64,000 nt of DNA from Paenibacillus sp. HGH0039 (GCF_000411255.1 NZ_KE150413.1:347131-411130), one strand, 5' to 3'; positions 44,686 through 54,132 are shown, counted from the stretch's first letter. The notes: generated by a model not told the origin, from the letters alone. Numbers and translations: made by a program.

Positions 44686-45686
44686 AGCTTCTGGTAACAG
44701 GTGGGGCTGGTTTTATTGGCAGTAATTTTGTTCTATATATGCTAAGGCAGTATCCTACCTACACAATCATTAATTTGGATGCTGTAACCTACGCCGGTAA
44801 TTTAGAGAATCTAAAATCGGTTCAGAACCATCCTAACTACCGCTTCGTAAAAGCGAATATTACGGATCGAATAGCCATTCAAGAGGTTTTTGAACAGGGG
44901 ATTGATGTTGTAGTTAACTTCGCAGCCGAATCTCATGTGGACAGGAGTATCTTAGATCCCGAAATTTTCGTGCGTACAAATGTAATGGGTACCCAGGTGC
45001 TTCTAGACGCGGCTAAAGCGTATGGGGTCCAGAAGTTCGTTCAAGTCTCTACAGATGAAGTTTACGGTTCGTTGGAGGAAACCGGTCTTTTCACTGAAAA
45101 AACTCCTCTCTCTCCGAACAGCCCATACTCGGCCAGTAAGGCTGGAGGAGATATGCTCGTGCGAGCCTATCATGAAACGTTCGGTCTCCCGGTTAACATC
45201 ACCCGCTGCTCCAATAACTACGGGCCTTACCAATTTCCCGAAAAATTGATTCCTTTGATCATAGCTAATGCATTGGACGATAAGTCGCTCCCTGTATATG
45301 GAGATGGGCAGAACATCCGGGATTGGCTTTATGTAGAAGATCATTGTTCGGCGATTGATCTCGTGATTCATCATGGGCGTAATGGCGAAGTGTATAATAT
45401 TGGCGGCAATAATGAACGGACTAACCTCGCTATTATAAAAACCATTCTGCAAGAACTGGGAAAATCGGAGAATCTGATTACATTTGTGCCGGATCGTCCG
45501 GGTCATGATCGCAGATATGGAATCGATCCTTCTAAAATTATGCGGGAATTGGGCTGGAAGCCGAAGTATCATTTTGAATCGGGTATTAAGGAAACCATCA
45601 ACTGGTACTTACAAAACAGAAGTTGGTGGGAAAATATTCGTTCGGGCACTTATCAAGATTACTATACCCGTCAATACAAGGAGTAA
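44682..45686 (+). CDS. rfbB: dTDP-glucose 4,6-dehydratase
   Basis: A 334-aa extended SDR enzyme. The NAD-binding GGAGFIGSNFV is at residues 7-17. FAAESHVDRS, STDEVYGS, the catalytic Y-x-x-x-K (YSASKAG) and ITRCSNNYGP(Y)QFPEKLIP are all present. It converts dTDP-glucose to dTDP-4-keto-6-deoxyglucose. Length is normal. SD GAGGAGG lies inside the end of rfbC. Confidence 0.97.
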   Translation: MKLLVTGGAGFIGSNFVLYMLRQYPTYTIINLDAVTYAGNLENLKSVQNHPNYRFVKANITDRIAIQEVFEQGIDVVVNFAAESHVDRSILDPEIFVRTNVMGTQVLLDAAKAYGVQKFVQVSTDEVYGSLEETGLFTEKTPLSPNSPYSASKAGGDMLVRAYHETFGLPVNITRCSNNYGPYQFPEKLIPLIIANALDDKSLPVYGDGQNIRDWLYVEDHCSAIDLVIHHGRNGEVYNIGGNNERTNLAIIKTILQELGKSENLITFVPDRPGHDRRYGIDPSKIMRELGWKPKYHFESGIKETINWYLQNRSWWENIRSGTYQDYYTRQYKE

Positions 45687-45705
45687 AGGGGATGGGGATT
45701 GCGCT

Positions 45706-46560
45706 ATGAAAGTTTTAGTTACAGGAGCAAATGGGCAAGTTGGGAGCGAAGTATGCAGAATTTTTGAATCCGACTCGAAAAAAATATACGGATATGGACG
45801 TGAGCAGCTGGACTTCACTAATCAAAAAGAGTGTCAGCGTGTTATCCAGGATATTGTACCGGATGCAATTATACATTGTGGTGCGTATACAGCAGTGGAC
45901 ATGGCAGAAAGTGAGGCAGACCTTGCTTTTGAAATCAATGCTATGGGTACCAGAAATTTAGCAGTTGAGGCTGAGAAAGTTAAAGCTAAATTTTGCTATA
46001 TTAGTACCGATTACGTATTTGACGGAAAAGGTGATGTTCCTTATACCGAGTATGACAATACGAATCCTCAAACCGTGTACGGAAAATCAAAAAGAGCCGG
46101 TGAAATAATCACTCAAACTTTATGCAGCCGGTATTTTATTGTGCGTACTTCCTGGGTTTATGGAAGAACAGGAAAAAATTTTGTGAAGACCATGTTAAAT
46201 TTAGGCAGGGAACAATCAGTTTTAAAAGTTGTAGATGATCAGTTTGGTTCTCCGACTTCTGCCTCGGATCTTGCACGATTTCTGCAAGTACTGATAGAAA
46301 CCGAATGCTATGGTATATACCATGCTTCTAATTCTGGTATCTGTACGTGGCATCAATTTGCCGAAGCCATTTTTAAAGAAACTGGGATGACTGATGTTAG
46401 GGTTCTACCGTGTAAAACTGACGAATTTCTTAGGCCTGCCCAAAGACCTCAATATTCAGTATTAGATTCCATGGCTATTAGAATCAACAATTTAGGGGAA
46501 CTCGGACCTTGGGAGGAATCCTTAGCTAGATTTCTAAAGGAATTTAAAAATGAAAGCTAA
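45706..46560 (+). CDS. rfbD: dTDP-4-dehydrorhamnose reductase
   Basis: A 284-aa SDR that makes dTDP-L-rhamnose with NAD(P)H. N-terminus MKVLVTGANGQVGSEV, then CGAYTAVDMAESE, STDYVFDG, the catalytic YGKSKRAGE and VRTSWVYG. ATG 45706 is fixed by SD AAAGGGGATGGGG and by homology; the frame is open far upstream but antisense-like there. It completes rfbACBD. L-rhamnose is the main sugar of several Paenibacillus and Geobacillus S-layer glycans. Confidence 0.96.
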   Translation: MKVLVTGANGQVGSEVCRIFESDSKKIYGYGREQLDFTNQKECQRVIQDIVPDAIIHCGAYTAVDMAESEADLAFEINAMGTRNLAVEAEKVKAKFCYISTDYVFDGKGDVPYTEYDNTNPQTVYGKSKRAGEIITQTLCSRYFIVRTSWVYGRTGKNFVKTMLNLGREQSVLKVVDDQFGSPTSASDLARFLQVLIETECYGIYHASNSGICTWHQFAEAIFKETGMTDVRVLPCKTDEFLRPAQRPQYSVLDSMAIRINNLGELGPWEESLARFLKEFKNES

Positions 46561-47485
46561 TTATTATATTGCTGTTTTGCTCTCTACATACAACGGTCAG
46601 GATTACATAAAAGAATTCTTGAATTCTCTTTATAATCAAACGGTTGATGATTTTATGTTATATATTAGGGATGATGGTTCGAAAGATGACACTAGAAAAA
46701 TTATAAATGAGTTTAAAAAAGACAAAAAAAATCTAATTTTTCTAGAGGATAATAATAACTTAGGGCCGATTTTGAGTTTTAACAGGTTGTTGGAGGTTGC
46801 TTTAGAGAATAAGAATATCAAGTATTTTATGTTTGCAGACCAAGATGATATTTGGTTAGTTGACAAAATTGAAATATCTCTAAGCACTCTTAAAAAAGAG
46901 GAAGAAAATTCAGGACAACTGCCGCTGCTAGTGCATACTGACTTGACAGTCGTAGATCAGAAGTTGGAGGTGATCGGACTATCATTTTTTGAATACCAAA
47001 AATTAAATCCGAAAAAAGTAATGTTTAATAATTTGCTAATGCAGAATGTTATCACAGGTTGTACGGTTATCATCAATAGAGAGTTAGCTAAAGTTTGTTT
47101 TCCAATAAGCTCTTCTGCAATTATGCACGATTGGTGGATAGGCTTAACGGCTTCGGTTTTTGGAAAAGTCGTTTACTTAAACCGTACAACTATTCTTTAT
47201 AGACAGCATAGTGGGAATAGTATAGGCGCCAAGAAATACGATATAAGATACCTTTTGGAGAGGCTAACCCATAAAGTAACCTTAATAAAAAATATGTACC
47301 AGGCTCGATCATTCCATAATAATTATGCAGACTATATGGACGAAAGTAAAAGGTATATACTTGAACAATTTTTAAGTCTTAAAGACAGTACTTTTTTAAT
47401 AATAAGATTCAAACTTATAAAAAATAGGTTTCTTAAACATGGTATTCTTAGAAATGTTGGGTTGCTATTAAAATTAAAAAACTAG
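46550..47485 (+). CDS. Glycosyltransferase family 2 (rhamnosyltransferase-like)
   Basis: A 311-aa GT-A enzyme. It opens IAVLLSTYNGQDYIKEFLNSL and has LYIRDDGSKDDT and FADQDDIW near residue 90 as the DxD-type site. MHDWWIGL follows near 195, and a basic C-terminal tail. This pattern is typical of GT2 enzymes of the RgpB/rhamnosyltransferase branch. It overlaps rfbD by 11 nt, which suits use of dTDP-rhamnose as donor; the acceptor is unknown. Confidence 0.88.
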   Translation: MKANYYIAVLLSTYNGQDYIKEFLNSLYNQTVDDFMLYIRDDGSKDDTRKIINEFKKDKKNLIFLEDNNNLGPILSFNRLLEVALENKNIKYFMFADQDDIWLVDKIEISLSTLKKEEENSGQLPLLVHTDLTVVDQKLEVIGLSFFEYQKLNPKKVMFNNLLMQNVITGCTVIINRELAKVCFPISSSAIMHDWWIGLTASVFGKVVYLNRTTILYRQHSGNSIGAKKYDIRYLLERLTHKVTLIKNMYQARSFHNNYADYMDESKRYILEQFLSLKDSTFLIIRFKLIKNRFLKHGILRNVGLLLKLKN

Positions 47486-47496
47486 GGGTGTAGTTT

Positions 47497-49239
47497 TTGA
47501 CGTATAAAAACATTACAAAATATATTCTTTACTCCATACTACTTTTATTTTTCTTTTATTTTTTGATTATAAATATCTTAATGCCCTTAACTCCTGACGA
47601 TTTTTCTAGAGCAACCGTGTCACATACCGGAAAAAAGATAACAAATATATGGGATATAGTTTACTCACAATATTATTTTTATCAGGTAGTAAATGGAAGG
47701 GCGATTGTTCATGCATTTGTAGAATTATTTATGATGTTAGGCAAGGAATTGTTTAACATAATAAATTCTCTTGTCTTCATATCTTTATGTGTATTGATCT
47801 TGATTCACAGCGGATTTAAAGAAATAAACAGATTTGTAGGCTTTCATTTTATTTTGGTTGTAATACTTCTTTGGTTCGGACTCCCAAGTATTGGTGATAC
47901 TATTTTTTGGCTTTCCGGTTCCGTGAATTATCTTTGGACTGCCGTTTTCTCTCTTTCCTTTTTACTTCCGTTTCGTTTTGGAATAGAGGGAAAAGAGTTG
48001 TTAAACAACAACAAAAAAGCACATATTTTAATGTTAGTTTTAGGTTTATTGGCAGGATGGTCACACGAAAACACGGCAATGCTTACTGGATGCTTTCTAT
48101 TTTTTATCTTTTTATATTTCTGGTTTGGAAAAATAAAGATAGCAAGATATTTATATACGGGAGCGTTATCCTTTATTATTGGTGCCTTGTTTTTATTCCT
48201 TGCGCCTGCAAATTTTAATAGAGTTAAAAGCATGGGATATACAGATAATTATGATCTGTGGCGACAAGTCAAGATAGGCTTTGAAAGTATTAAATACATT
48301 TTGAAAAGTTCGCAATTTATTTTTGTCTTGTTTTTCTTCTTAATTTTAATATACGTATGGACAAGTAAAAGGAGCCGCGTTAAAAACAATAAAGCAATAA
48401 TTCAAGTGTTAATATATTTTTCAGCTGCATGTGTATCTATAATTCCTATGCTTGTATCCCCGGAATTTCCGCCAAGATCTTTTTTTGCTTCAGCGACCTT
48501 TGTTGTGATTTCAATTGTAATGCTTTATCGTGTAATCTCCACTGAAATTAATAACAGTATAAAAGTGATTTCTCTATTTATATTAGGAATTTTGTTAGTG
48601 ATGTCGATGTCCCGTGTATACCTTGATTACAATAAAATTCATAAGACCCACACTGTTAGAGAAGCTTTAATAACGGAAAGTAAACAAAAGGGAATTTATT
48701 CTGTGTCACTCCCAAAAATGCCGTTAGCAACCGACAAATACATTTTTGTGTATGAAATTAATAAGAGTCCTGATTACATCGCGAATGGTGTTTATGCTCA
48801 GTATTACGATCTTGATTCTGTTGTTCTTGAAGGTGATTATCTAAAAGTATATACAACGGATGATTCTGTCGCTGGGTGGTATAAAATATATTACGACAGT
48901 GGCCATTCTTTCAGGGAAAAGGAATCCACTTATGTGATCCATGCAACAGCATTAGACAAAAATCAATTGTATTTTAATTACCCGGAAACTGAAATAAAAC
49001 AATTGCGACTTGACTTTCCAGCCTCAGCTAATGCAAATGTTACTATTGAAAAAATAGTGATAAATCAGAATGGTGTTGCCAAAGAAATTGATATGGATAA
49101 GCTAGGAAAAAATATTCAACCTGTTTTAGGGATACTTAATTATTCTGTAGATAAAAATGTGTTAAAGATATCGATTGAAGGCGAAAATCCGCATTTGATT
49201 ATTAGGAACTTTAATGAATTAGTTGAGACCCCGAAATGA
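47497..49239 (+). CDS. Polytopic membrane protein, DUF6056-like (surface glycan modification)
   Basis: A 580-aa protein with about 10-11 TM helices in the first ~380 residues and a ~190-residue extracytoplasmic C-terminal domain rich in beta strands. After TM1 it has the MPLTPDDFSRA motif, an acidic loop typical of DUF6056 and related GT-C-like enzymes that use polyprenyl-phosphate sugars. The TTG start at 47497 follows GGGGTGTAG. The neighbouring GtrB/GtrA pair would supply such a donor, so the three genes may add a side-chain sugar outside the membrane. Confidence 0.75.
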   Translation: MTYKNITKYILYSILLLFFFYFLIINILMPLTPDDFSRATVSHTGKKITNIWDIVYSQYYFYQVVNGRAIVHAFVELFMMLGKELFNIINSLVFISLCVLILIHSGFKEINRFVGFHFILVVILLWFGLPSIGDTIFWLSGSVNYLWTAVFSLSFLLPFRFGIEGKELLNNNKKAHILMLVLGLLAGWSHENTAMLTGCFLFFIFLYFWFGKIKIARYLYTGALSFIIGALFLFLAPANFNRVKSMGYTDNYDLWRQVKIGFESIKYILKSSQFIFVLFFFLILIYVWTSKRSRVKNNKAIIQVLIYFSAACVSIIPMLVSPEFPPRSFFASATFVVISIVMLYRVISTEINNSIKVISLFILGILLVMSMSRVYLDYNKIHKTHTVREALITESKQKGIYSVSLPKMPLATDKYIFVYEINKSPDYIANGVYAQYYDLDSVVLEGDYLKVYTTDDSVAGWYKIYYDSGHSFREKESTYVIHATALDKNQLYFNYPETEIKQLRLDFPASANANVTIEKIVINQNGVAKEIDMDKLGKNIQPVLGILNYSVDKNVLKISIEGENPHLIIRNFNELVETPK

Positions 49240-49258
49240 AAAAGATGGAAGTGAGAGC

Positions 49259-50215
49259 ATGAAATTTATTTCATTTATTGTTCCTTGCTATAATGAAGAA
49301 CAAACAATTAATAGTTTTTACAAACAAATTCTAGAAGTAATGCAGCAGATAGATGTGTTATATGAAATCATATTTATCGATGACGGGAGCAAAGATTCAA
49401 CAGCAGAAATAATTAGGCGACTTTGCAAAGAAGATCCCAGTATTTCTTTTATAAGTTTAAGCAGAAATTTTGGAAAAGAATCCGCAATGTTTGCCGGTTT
49501 AGAACATGCTAAAGGGGATGCTGTAATTATTATAGACGCTGATTTGCAGCATCCCCCTGGATTAATTCCGCAATTGGTTGAAGGATGGCAGATTGAAAAA
49601 TATGATGTTGTTTATGCAAGAAGGATTAATAGAGAGGGAGAACCTATTTTAAGAAGCTGGTTTTCAAAAAAATTTTATAGCATTATAAATAAAATAAGTG
49701 ATGTTAAATTAGTTGATGGAGTAGTGGATTACCGTATAATGGATAGAAAGGTAGTAGATAGTATACTAGGTTTAAGAGAACGACATAGGTTCTCAAAAGG
49801 TTTGTTTGAGTGGGCAGGATTTCATTCAAAATGTATTGAATATAAAAATGTAGAAAGAGCAGCGGGTAATTCAAGTTGGAATTTCAGCAAATTATTCCAT
49901 TATGCTATCGAAGGAATTGTATCTTTTACAATAGTCCCTCTTAGAATCGCTACTTTTGTAGGAATTTTAACGGCTCTTGCTGCATTTATTTATATGGGGA
50001 TAACGATCATTCAGACCCTGCTCTTTGGAAATTCGGTCAGCGGTTACACTTCAACGATTTCATTAATACTTTTTTTTGGCGGGATACACTGTATTTTCTT
50101 GGGGATAATTGGTGAATACTTAGGCAGAATATTTAACGAGGTTAAGCATAGGCCCCATTATTTTATTAGAGAGCATATTGAGAGTAGAGTGAGAACGTTT
50201 GAATTTAAAAAGTAG
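49259..50215 (+). CDS. Polyprenyl-phosphate glycosyltransferase (GtrB/DPM1-like)
   Basis: A 318-aa protein. The cytoplasmic GT2 domain begins FISFIVPCYNEEQTINSFY and carries FIDDGSKDST and IDADLQHPP (catalytic Asp triad). Two C-terminal membrane helices (about 233-258 and 268-292) follow. This is the GtrB/YfdH layout, making undecaprenyl-phosphate-linked glucose or another hexose. ATG 49259 follows GGAAGTGAGAG. It overlaps the GtrA-family gene by 17 nt. Confidence 0.92.
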   Translation: MKFISFIVPCYNEEQTINSFYKQILEVMQQIDVLYEIIFIDDGSKDSTAEIIRRLCKEDPSISFISLSRNFGKESAMFAGLEHAKGDAVIIIDADLQHPPGLIPQLVEGWQIEKYDVVYARRINREGEPILRSWFSKKFYSIINKISDVKLVDGVVDYRIMDRKVVDSILGLRERHRFSKGLFEWAGFHSKCIEYKNVERAAGNSSWNFSKLFHYAIEGIVSFTIVPLRIATFVGILTALAAFIYMGITIIQTLLFGNSVSGYTSTISLILFFGGIHCIFLGIIGEYLGRIFNEVKHRPHYFIREHIESRVRTFEFKK

Positions 50216-50600
50216 ATTCTTTAGTGCTGAGTTTATACGTTTTGGAATCGTCGGAGTATTCAACACGCTTCATCACTACTTATGGTTTTTTGTTTTCGGT
50301 GTTTTTTTGAATTATGATTTTGCCAATGTGTTTGCGTTTATAATAAGCATGATAGGGTCATTTTATTTGAACTGTTATTTCACTTATAAAGTCAGACCCA
50401 CGTTTAAAAAGTTTATTAAGTTTCCGCTTGTATACCTGGTGCAAATACTAATGGCTTATTCAATACCGAAAATTGGTGTTGAAATATTTAATGTGAAAGA
50501 AATTTTTGTACCCTTGCTTACTTCTTTTTCTATTCCAGTTGTTTTTCTTTTGAGCCGTTATATTCTAAGAAAAGAAGAAAAGAAGATTATGAAATTATAG
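50199..50600 (+). CDS. GtrA family flippase-like protein
   Basis: A 133-aa protein with four membrane helices. FIRFGIVGVFNTLHHYLWFF at the start and FYLNCYFTYKVRP near residue 55 are the GtrA/DPMS signature. GtrA proteins are thought to flip polyprenyl-phosphate sugars made by the adjacent GtrB. The TTG start at 50199 follows GAGTGAGAA and lies inside the end of the gtrB-like gene. Confidence 0.9.
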   Translation: MNLKSRFFSAEFIRFGIVGVFNTLHHYLWFFVFGVFLNYDFANVFAFIISMIGSFYLNCYFTYKVRPTFKKFIKFPLVYLVQILMAYSIPKIGVEIFNVKEIFVPLLTSFSIPVVFLLSRYILRKEEKKIMKL

Positions 50601-50618
50601 TTTATTGGAGTAAATCTC

Positions 50619-51542
50619 ATGGATTTGAGTATTATTATCGTTAGCTTCAATACTAGACAAATTACACTAAATTGTCTCCAATCTATCTATTCTTCCATTG
50701 TAGGTTATACGTTTGAAGTTTTTTTGGTTGACAATAGTTCTACTGATGGCACGACTACAGCTGTAATGAATACTTTCCCAAAAGTACGAATAATTAAAAA
50801 TAAGACAAATGTCGGCTTCTCCAGGGCCAATAATCAAGGGATAAAAGAAGCGATCGGTCGGTATATTTTATTGCTTAATTCAGATACGATCCTAAAGCAA
50901 GACACGCTGCAAATTATGCTTAACTTCATGCAAGCTAGTCCCGAAATCGGAGCCTCCGGCTGCAAAGTTGTCCTTCCGAACGGCACGCTCGACAAAGCAT
51001 GCAAGCGTGGTTTTCCTACGCCTTCAGCATCCTTCTATTATGCGTTCGGAGTCGCCAGACTTTTTCCGGATATTCCCCGCTTCAACGGTTATCAGTTATC
51101 TCATCTGAACCCGGACGAAGAGTATCCGGTCGATTGTCTAGTGGGCGCTTTTATGCTGGTTCGACGGGACACGATCGACGAAGTAGGACTGCTTGATGAA
51201 GAGTTTTTCATGTACGGCGAGGATGTAGACTGGTGCTACCGGATCAAGCAGGCGGGGTGGCAGATTTATTATTACCCGAAGACGGAGATTACACATTACA
51301 AAGGAGCTAGCAGCCTTCGCAAACCGTTCAAAATCATCTATGAATTTCATCGTGCCATGTTTCTTTTTCACCGTAAGCATTACAAGAATAAATATTCGTT
51401 GCTGACAAATGTTGCGGTCTATGTCGGAATCGGTGTGAAATTTGCGTTTGCGGTTTTGAAGAACAAGGTACTGCCAGCGTTCGCAGCTCCTGAGAAACAG
51501 CAGGATGCAGGGTCAAGAGGCTCAAGAGAGACGAGAGAGTAA
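50619..51542 (+). CDS. Glycosyltransferase family 2 with internal composition break
   Basis: A 307-aa GT2 enzyme of the rhamnosyltransferase-like type: LSIIIVSFNTRQITLNCLQS, FLVDNSSTDGT, GFSRANNQGI, LLNSDT, EVGLLDEEFFMYGEDVDWCYRI. All motifs are intact. The gene is compositionally mosaic: a 60-nt window at 50761-50820 has 18 G+C, while 50941-51000 has 36. The change falls near 50930, within codons ~100-110. The upstream part matches the AT-rich glycan cluster and the downstream part the high-GC backbone. SD GGAGTAAATCTC is weak. Confidence 0.9.
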   Translation: MDLSIIIVSFNTRQITLNCLQSIYSSIVGYTFEVFLVDNSSTDGTTTAVMNTFPKVRIIKNKTNVGFSRANNQGIKEAIGRYILLLNSDTILKQDTLQIMLNFMQASPEIGASGCKVVLPNGTLDKACKRGFPTPSASFYYAFGVARLFPDIPRFNGYQLSHLNPDEEYPVDCLVGAFMLVRRDTIDEVGLLDEEFFMYGEDVDWCYRIKQAGWQIYYYPKTEITHYKGASSLRKPFKIIYEFHRAMFLFHRKHYKNKYSLLTNVAVYVGIGVKFAFAVLKNKVLPAFAAPEKQQDAGSRGSRETRE

Positions 51543-51591
51543 GATGAACGCAAATTTACAACGGATGAAAGTTGTTTGAGGTGAATCTTCC

Positions 51592-53007
51592 ATGCTTCGC
51601 AGAAATCAACAATTTCTAACCCAGGTCTATGCGATTTTTGATTTCGCTGTGATTCAGACCGCCTTCCTGATCGCCTGGTGGGTTAAATTCGAGAGCGGTT
51701 GGCTGGATGCCAACCAGCCGATTCCCATCTCCGTATATGCCGTTTGGAGTGCGGTTTACGGTGCGGTCGCCGTAGCGGTCGGCTTTTTCGTCGGGCTGTA
51801 CGGGCCAAACCGCAAGAAACGGTTTGCCGATGCGCTGATCAAAATCGTGCAGACGCATCTGATCAGCTTGTTCATCCAGCTCAGCTTGCTCTTCTTCTTC
51901 AAAGAAGTGCATATTTCGCGTGAATTTCTGGCGATGTATATCGTGCTGGATATTGTGCTCATCACCGTATACCGCTACGTTTTGAAGGAAAGCCTCAAGC
52001 GTCTTCGCGAGAAAGGGTACAACAAACAGTTTGTGCTCATTCTGGGAGCGGGTACGCTGGGCAGGCGCTTTCACGATAAGCTGCTGCAGCACCCGGAGCT
52101 GGGCTATGACATTATCGGGTTTCTCGATGATCACGGCGAGCATTCGGAGCACAAGGAGCTTCCTGCGGCTCCCTACAAGCCGGTCATCGGCAGTCTGGAC
52201 GATCTGGACGAAATTCTCCAGGACAAATTGATCGATGAAGTCATTATCGCGCTGCCGCTGGACGTCCATCACAAATTCCCGCGTATTATCGCGGCTTGCG
52301 AGAAGGCGGGCGTGCGGACGCTGATCATTCCCGACTTCTTCGATTATTTGCCGGCGCGGCCGTTTTTCGATAACTTTGCGGGCATGCCGCTCATCAATGT
52401 GCGCGATATTCCGCTCGATATGATCAGCAACCGCGTGATCAAACGGGCTTTCGACCTTGCGTTTTCGCTCACGGCCATCCTGATCACCCTTCCGGTGATG
52501 ATCGTGATTGCCGCGTCAATCAAACTGACGTCGCCCGGCCCGGTGATTTTCAAGCAGGAGCGGGTAGGGTTAAACCGGCGGAAATTTTATATGTACAAAT
52601 TCCGCTCGATGCGCCAGGAGACGGCGAACACGTCCGACACCGGCTGGACGACGGCCGACGATCCCCGCAAAACGAAGCTGGGCGCCTTTCTCCGCAAAAC
52701 GAGCCTCGACGAGCTGCCTCAGTTTTTCAATGTGCTTTTCGGGCATATGAGTGTAGTCGGACCGCGTCCGGAACGGCCGTTTTTCGTGGAGCAGTTTAAA
52801 GAAGAGATTCCGAAATACATGGTGAAGCATCATATTCGTCCGGGGATTACAGGCTGGGCGCAGAGCAACGGTCTCCGTGGGGACACCTCGATTTCGGACC
52901 GGATTCAGCACGATATTTTCTATATCGAAAATTGGTCGTTCCTCTTCGACATCAAGATTATCTGGAAAACGATCGTAAACGGCTTTACGAACAAAAATGC
53001 CTATTGA
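51592..53007 (+). CDS. Undecaprenyl-phosphate glycosyl-1-phosphate transferase (WsaP/WcaJ type)
   Basis: A 471-aa initiating enzyme. About four to five N-terminal TM helices (10-125) are followed by a Rossmann-like CoA-binding-3 domain (FVLILGAGTLGRRF near 145). A re-entrant/TM segment (about 285-310) leads to the bacterial sugar transferase domain: KRAFDLAFSLTAI, FKQERVGLNRRKFYMYKFRSM, KTSLDELPQFFNV, VGPRPERPFFVE and PGITGWAQ. It loads the first sugar phosphate onto undecaprenyl phosphate. WsaP and WsfP have this role in S-layer glycosylation. Composition is high GC, unlike the cluster to its left. Confidence 0.94.
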   Translation: MLRRNQQFLTQVYAIFDFAVIQTAFLIAWWVKFESGWLDANQPIPISVYAVWSAVYGAVAVAVGFFVGLYGPNRKKRFADALIKIVQTHLISLFIQLSLLFFFKEVHISREFLAMYIVLDIVLITVYRYVLKESLKRLREKGYNKQFVLILGAGTLGRRFHDKLLQHPELGYDIIGFLDDHGEHSEHKELPAAPYKPVIGSLDDLDEILQDKLIDEVIIALPLDVHHKFPRIIAACEKAGVRTLIIPDFFDYLPARPFFDNFAGMPLINVRDIPLDMISNRVIKRAFDLAFSLTAILITLPVMIVIAASIKLTSPGPVIFKQERVGLNRRKFYMYKFRSMRQETANTSDTGWTTADDPRKTKLGAFLRKTSLDELPQFFNVLFGHMSVVGPRPERPFFVEQFKEEIPKYMVKHHIRPGITGWAQSNGLRGDTSISDRIQHDIFYIENWSFLFDIKIIWKTIVNGFTNKNAY

Positions 53008-53070
53008 GTATATTCCGCCCGCATCTTCCCGATACTAGGATCATATCTTGGTAACGGGGAGGTTTTTTTT

Positions 53071-53199
53071 ATGATCGATCATGAAGACGCTTACCGGGAC
53101 GATCAAATGCCAATGGGGCGCGGCCTGATCATCGGAGTGCTGATGGGAGCCGTCATGTGGGCGGTCATTATCGGCGGGTTTCTTTACCTGGTGAACTAA
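53071..53199 (+). CDS. 42-aa single-pass membrane protein
   Basis: A 42-residue protein: a polar N-terminus with several Asp/His (MIDHEDAYRDDQMPMGRG) followed by one hydrophobic helix (about 19-41). SD GGGGAGG lies 8 nt before ATG 53071 and a terminator follows at 53217, so the gene is very likely real. Function is not recognised. It may belong with the glycosyltransferase gene 63 nt upstream. Confidence 0.7.
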   Translation: MIDHEDAYRDDQMPMGRGLIIGVLMGAVMWAVIIGGFLYLVN

Positions 53200-53216
53200 T
53201 GAGGGGAAAAATAAAA

Positions 53217-53256
53217 GAAAAGCCGCCGAGCGGGTCTTCCCGGTTTCGGCGGCTTT
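53217..53256. terminator. Terminator between the 42-aa gene and the SDR gene
   Basis: AGCCGCCGA (53221-53229) pairs with TCGGCGGCT (53246-53254), flanked by AAAA upstream and TTTC downstream. It can serve both convergent genes. Confidence 0.88.
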
Positions 53257-53297
53257 CAATTTGGGCGGTTTACCGGAGGGGCATCCGGTAAGCCTTC

Positions 53298-54047
53298 TTA
53301 TCTTGCCGTCCAGCCGCCGTCAATGATCAGCTCCGTGCCGGTCACGAACGAGGACTCGTCCGAAGCGAGGTAGAGGACCCCGTAAGCGATGTCTTCGGGC
53401 TTGCCCAGCCGGGGCAGCGGAGTACCCGCTTCGAACATGTGTCCCGCGCCCTGGTCGAGGGCTTCCTGAATCATCGGCGTCACGATAATGCCCGGGTGAA
53501 CGGAGTTCACACGGATTTTGTCCGGGGCCAGCTCGACAGCCGATGCTTTCGATAAGGAGCGGAGGGCTCCTTTTGCCGCGGTATAGCCGTTGGTGAAATT
53601 AAGGGCGACAATACCCGCGATGGAGGAGATGTTGACGATGGAGCCTCCACCGGCTTTCCGCATTTCGGGTACGGCGTATTTCATTCCGATGACGCAGCCC
53701 GTCAAGTTAATCGACATGACCTTGTCCCAGTTTTCGATCGTGAACGTATCAAGCGTGCTGTCCGTGCTGATGCCCGCATTATTGACGAGGACATCGACCT
53801 TGCCGAACTGCTCGACGGCCTTCCGAACCACTCGCTTCCAGTCTTCTTCCGAAGCCACGTTATGCTTAAGGCCGATGGCCTGGCCGCCCGCACGGCGTAT
53901 TTCATCCACCCCCCGGTTCAACGGCTCTTCTTGTAGATCGGTTGCGACGACTCTCGCACCTTCCGCGGCGAACAGCTTGGCTTCGGTTTCCCCTTGACCC
54001 ATCGCGGCTCCCGTTATAATGACAACTTTATCCTCTAAGCGTCCCAT
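53298..54047 (-). CDS. SDR family NAD(P)-dependent oxidoreductase
   Basis: A 249-aa classical short-chain dehydrogenase. It has the cofactor loop TGAAMGQGE near residue 12 (T-G-x-x-x-G-x-G), NNAGIS, INISSIAG with catalytic Ser, the active-site YTAAKGAL (Y-x-x-x-K) near 155 and a C-terminal ELIIDGGWTAR. VATDLQ at the end of beta-2 has an Asp, which favours NAD over NADP. Closest family level is the 3-alpha/20-beta-hydroxysteroid or cyclic-alcohol dehydrogenase type; the substrate is unknown. It is divergent from the TetR gene, which probably represses it. Confidence 0.92.
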   Translation of the reverse strand: MGRLEDKVVIITGAAMGQGETEAKLFAAEGARVVATDLQEEPLNRGVDEIRRAGGQAIGLKHNVASEEDWKRVVRKAVEQFGKVDVLVNNAGISTDSTLDTFTIENWDKVMSINLTGCVIGMKYAVPEMRKAGGGSIVNISSIAGIVALNFTNGYTAAKGALRSLSKASAVELAPDKIRVNSVHPGIIVTPMIQEALDQGAGHMFEAGTPLPRLGKPEDIAYGVLYLASDESSFVTGTELIIDGGWTAR

Positions 54048-54132
54048 TTTGCATAACCATCCTTCCGGCTAAATTTGGAAGCGCATTCATCGAGATGAAC
54101 TTCCGTATCCGCAAACTATTATCGACACGATG

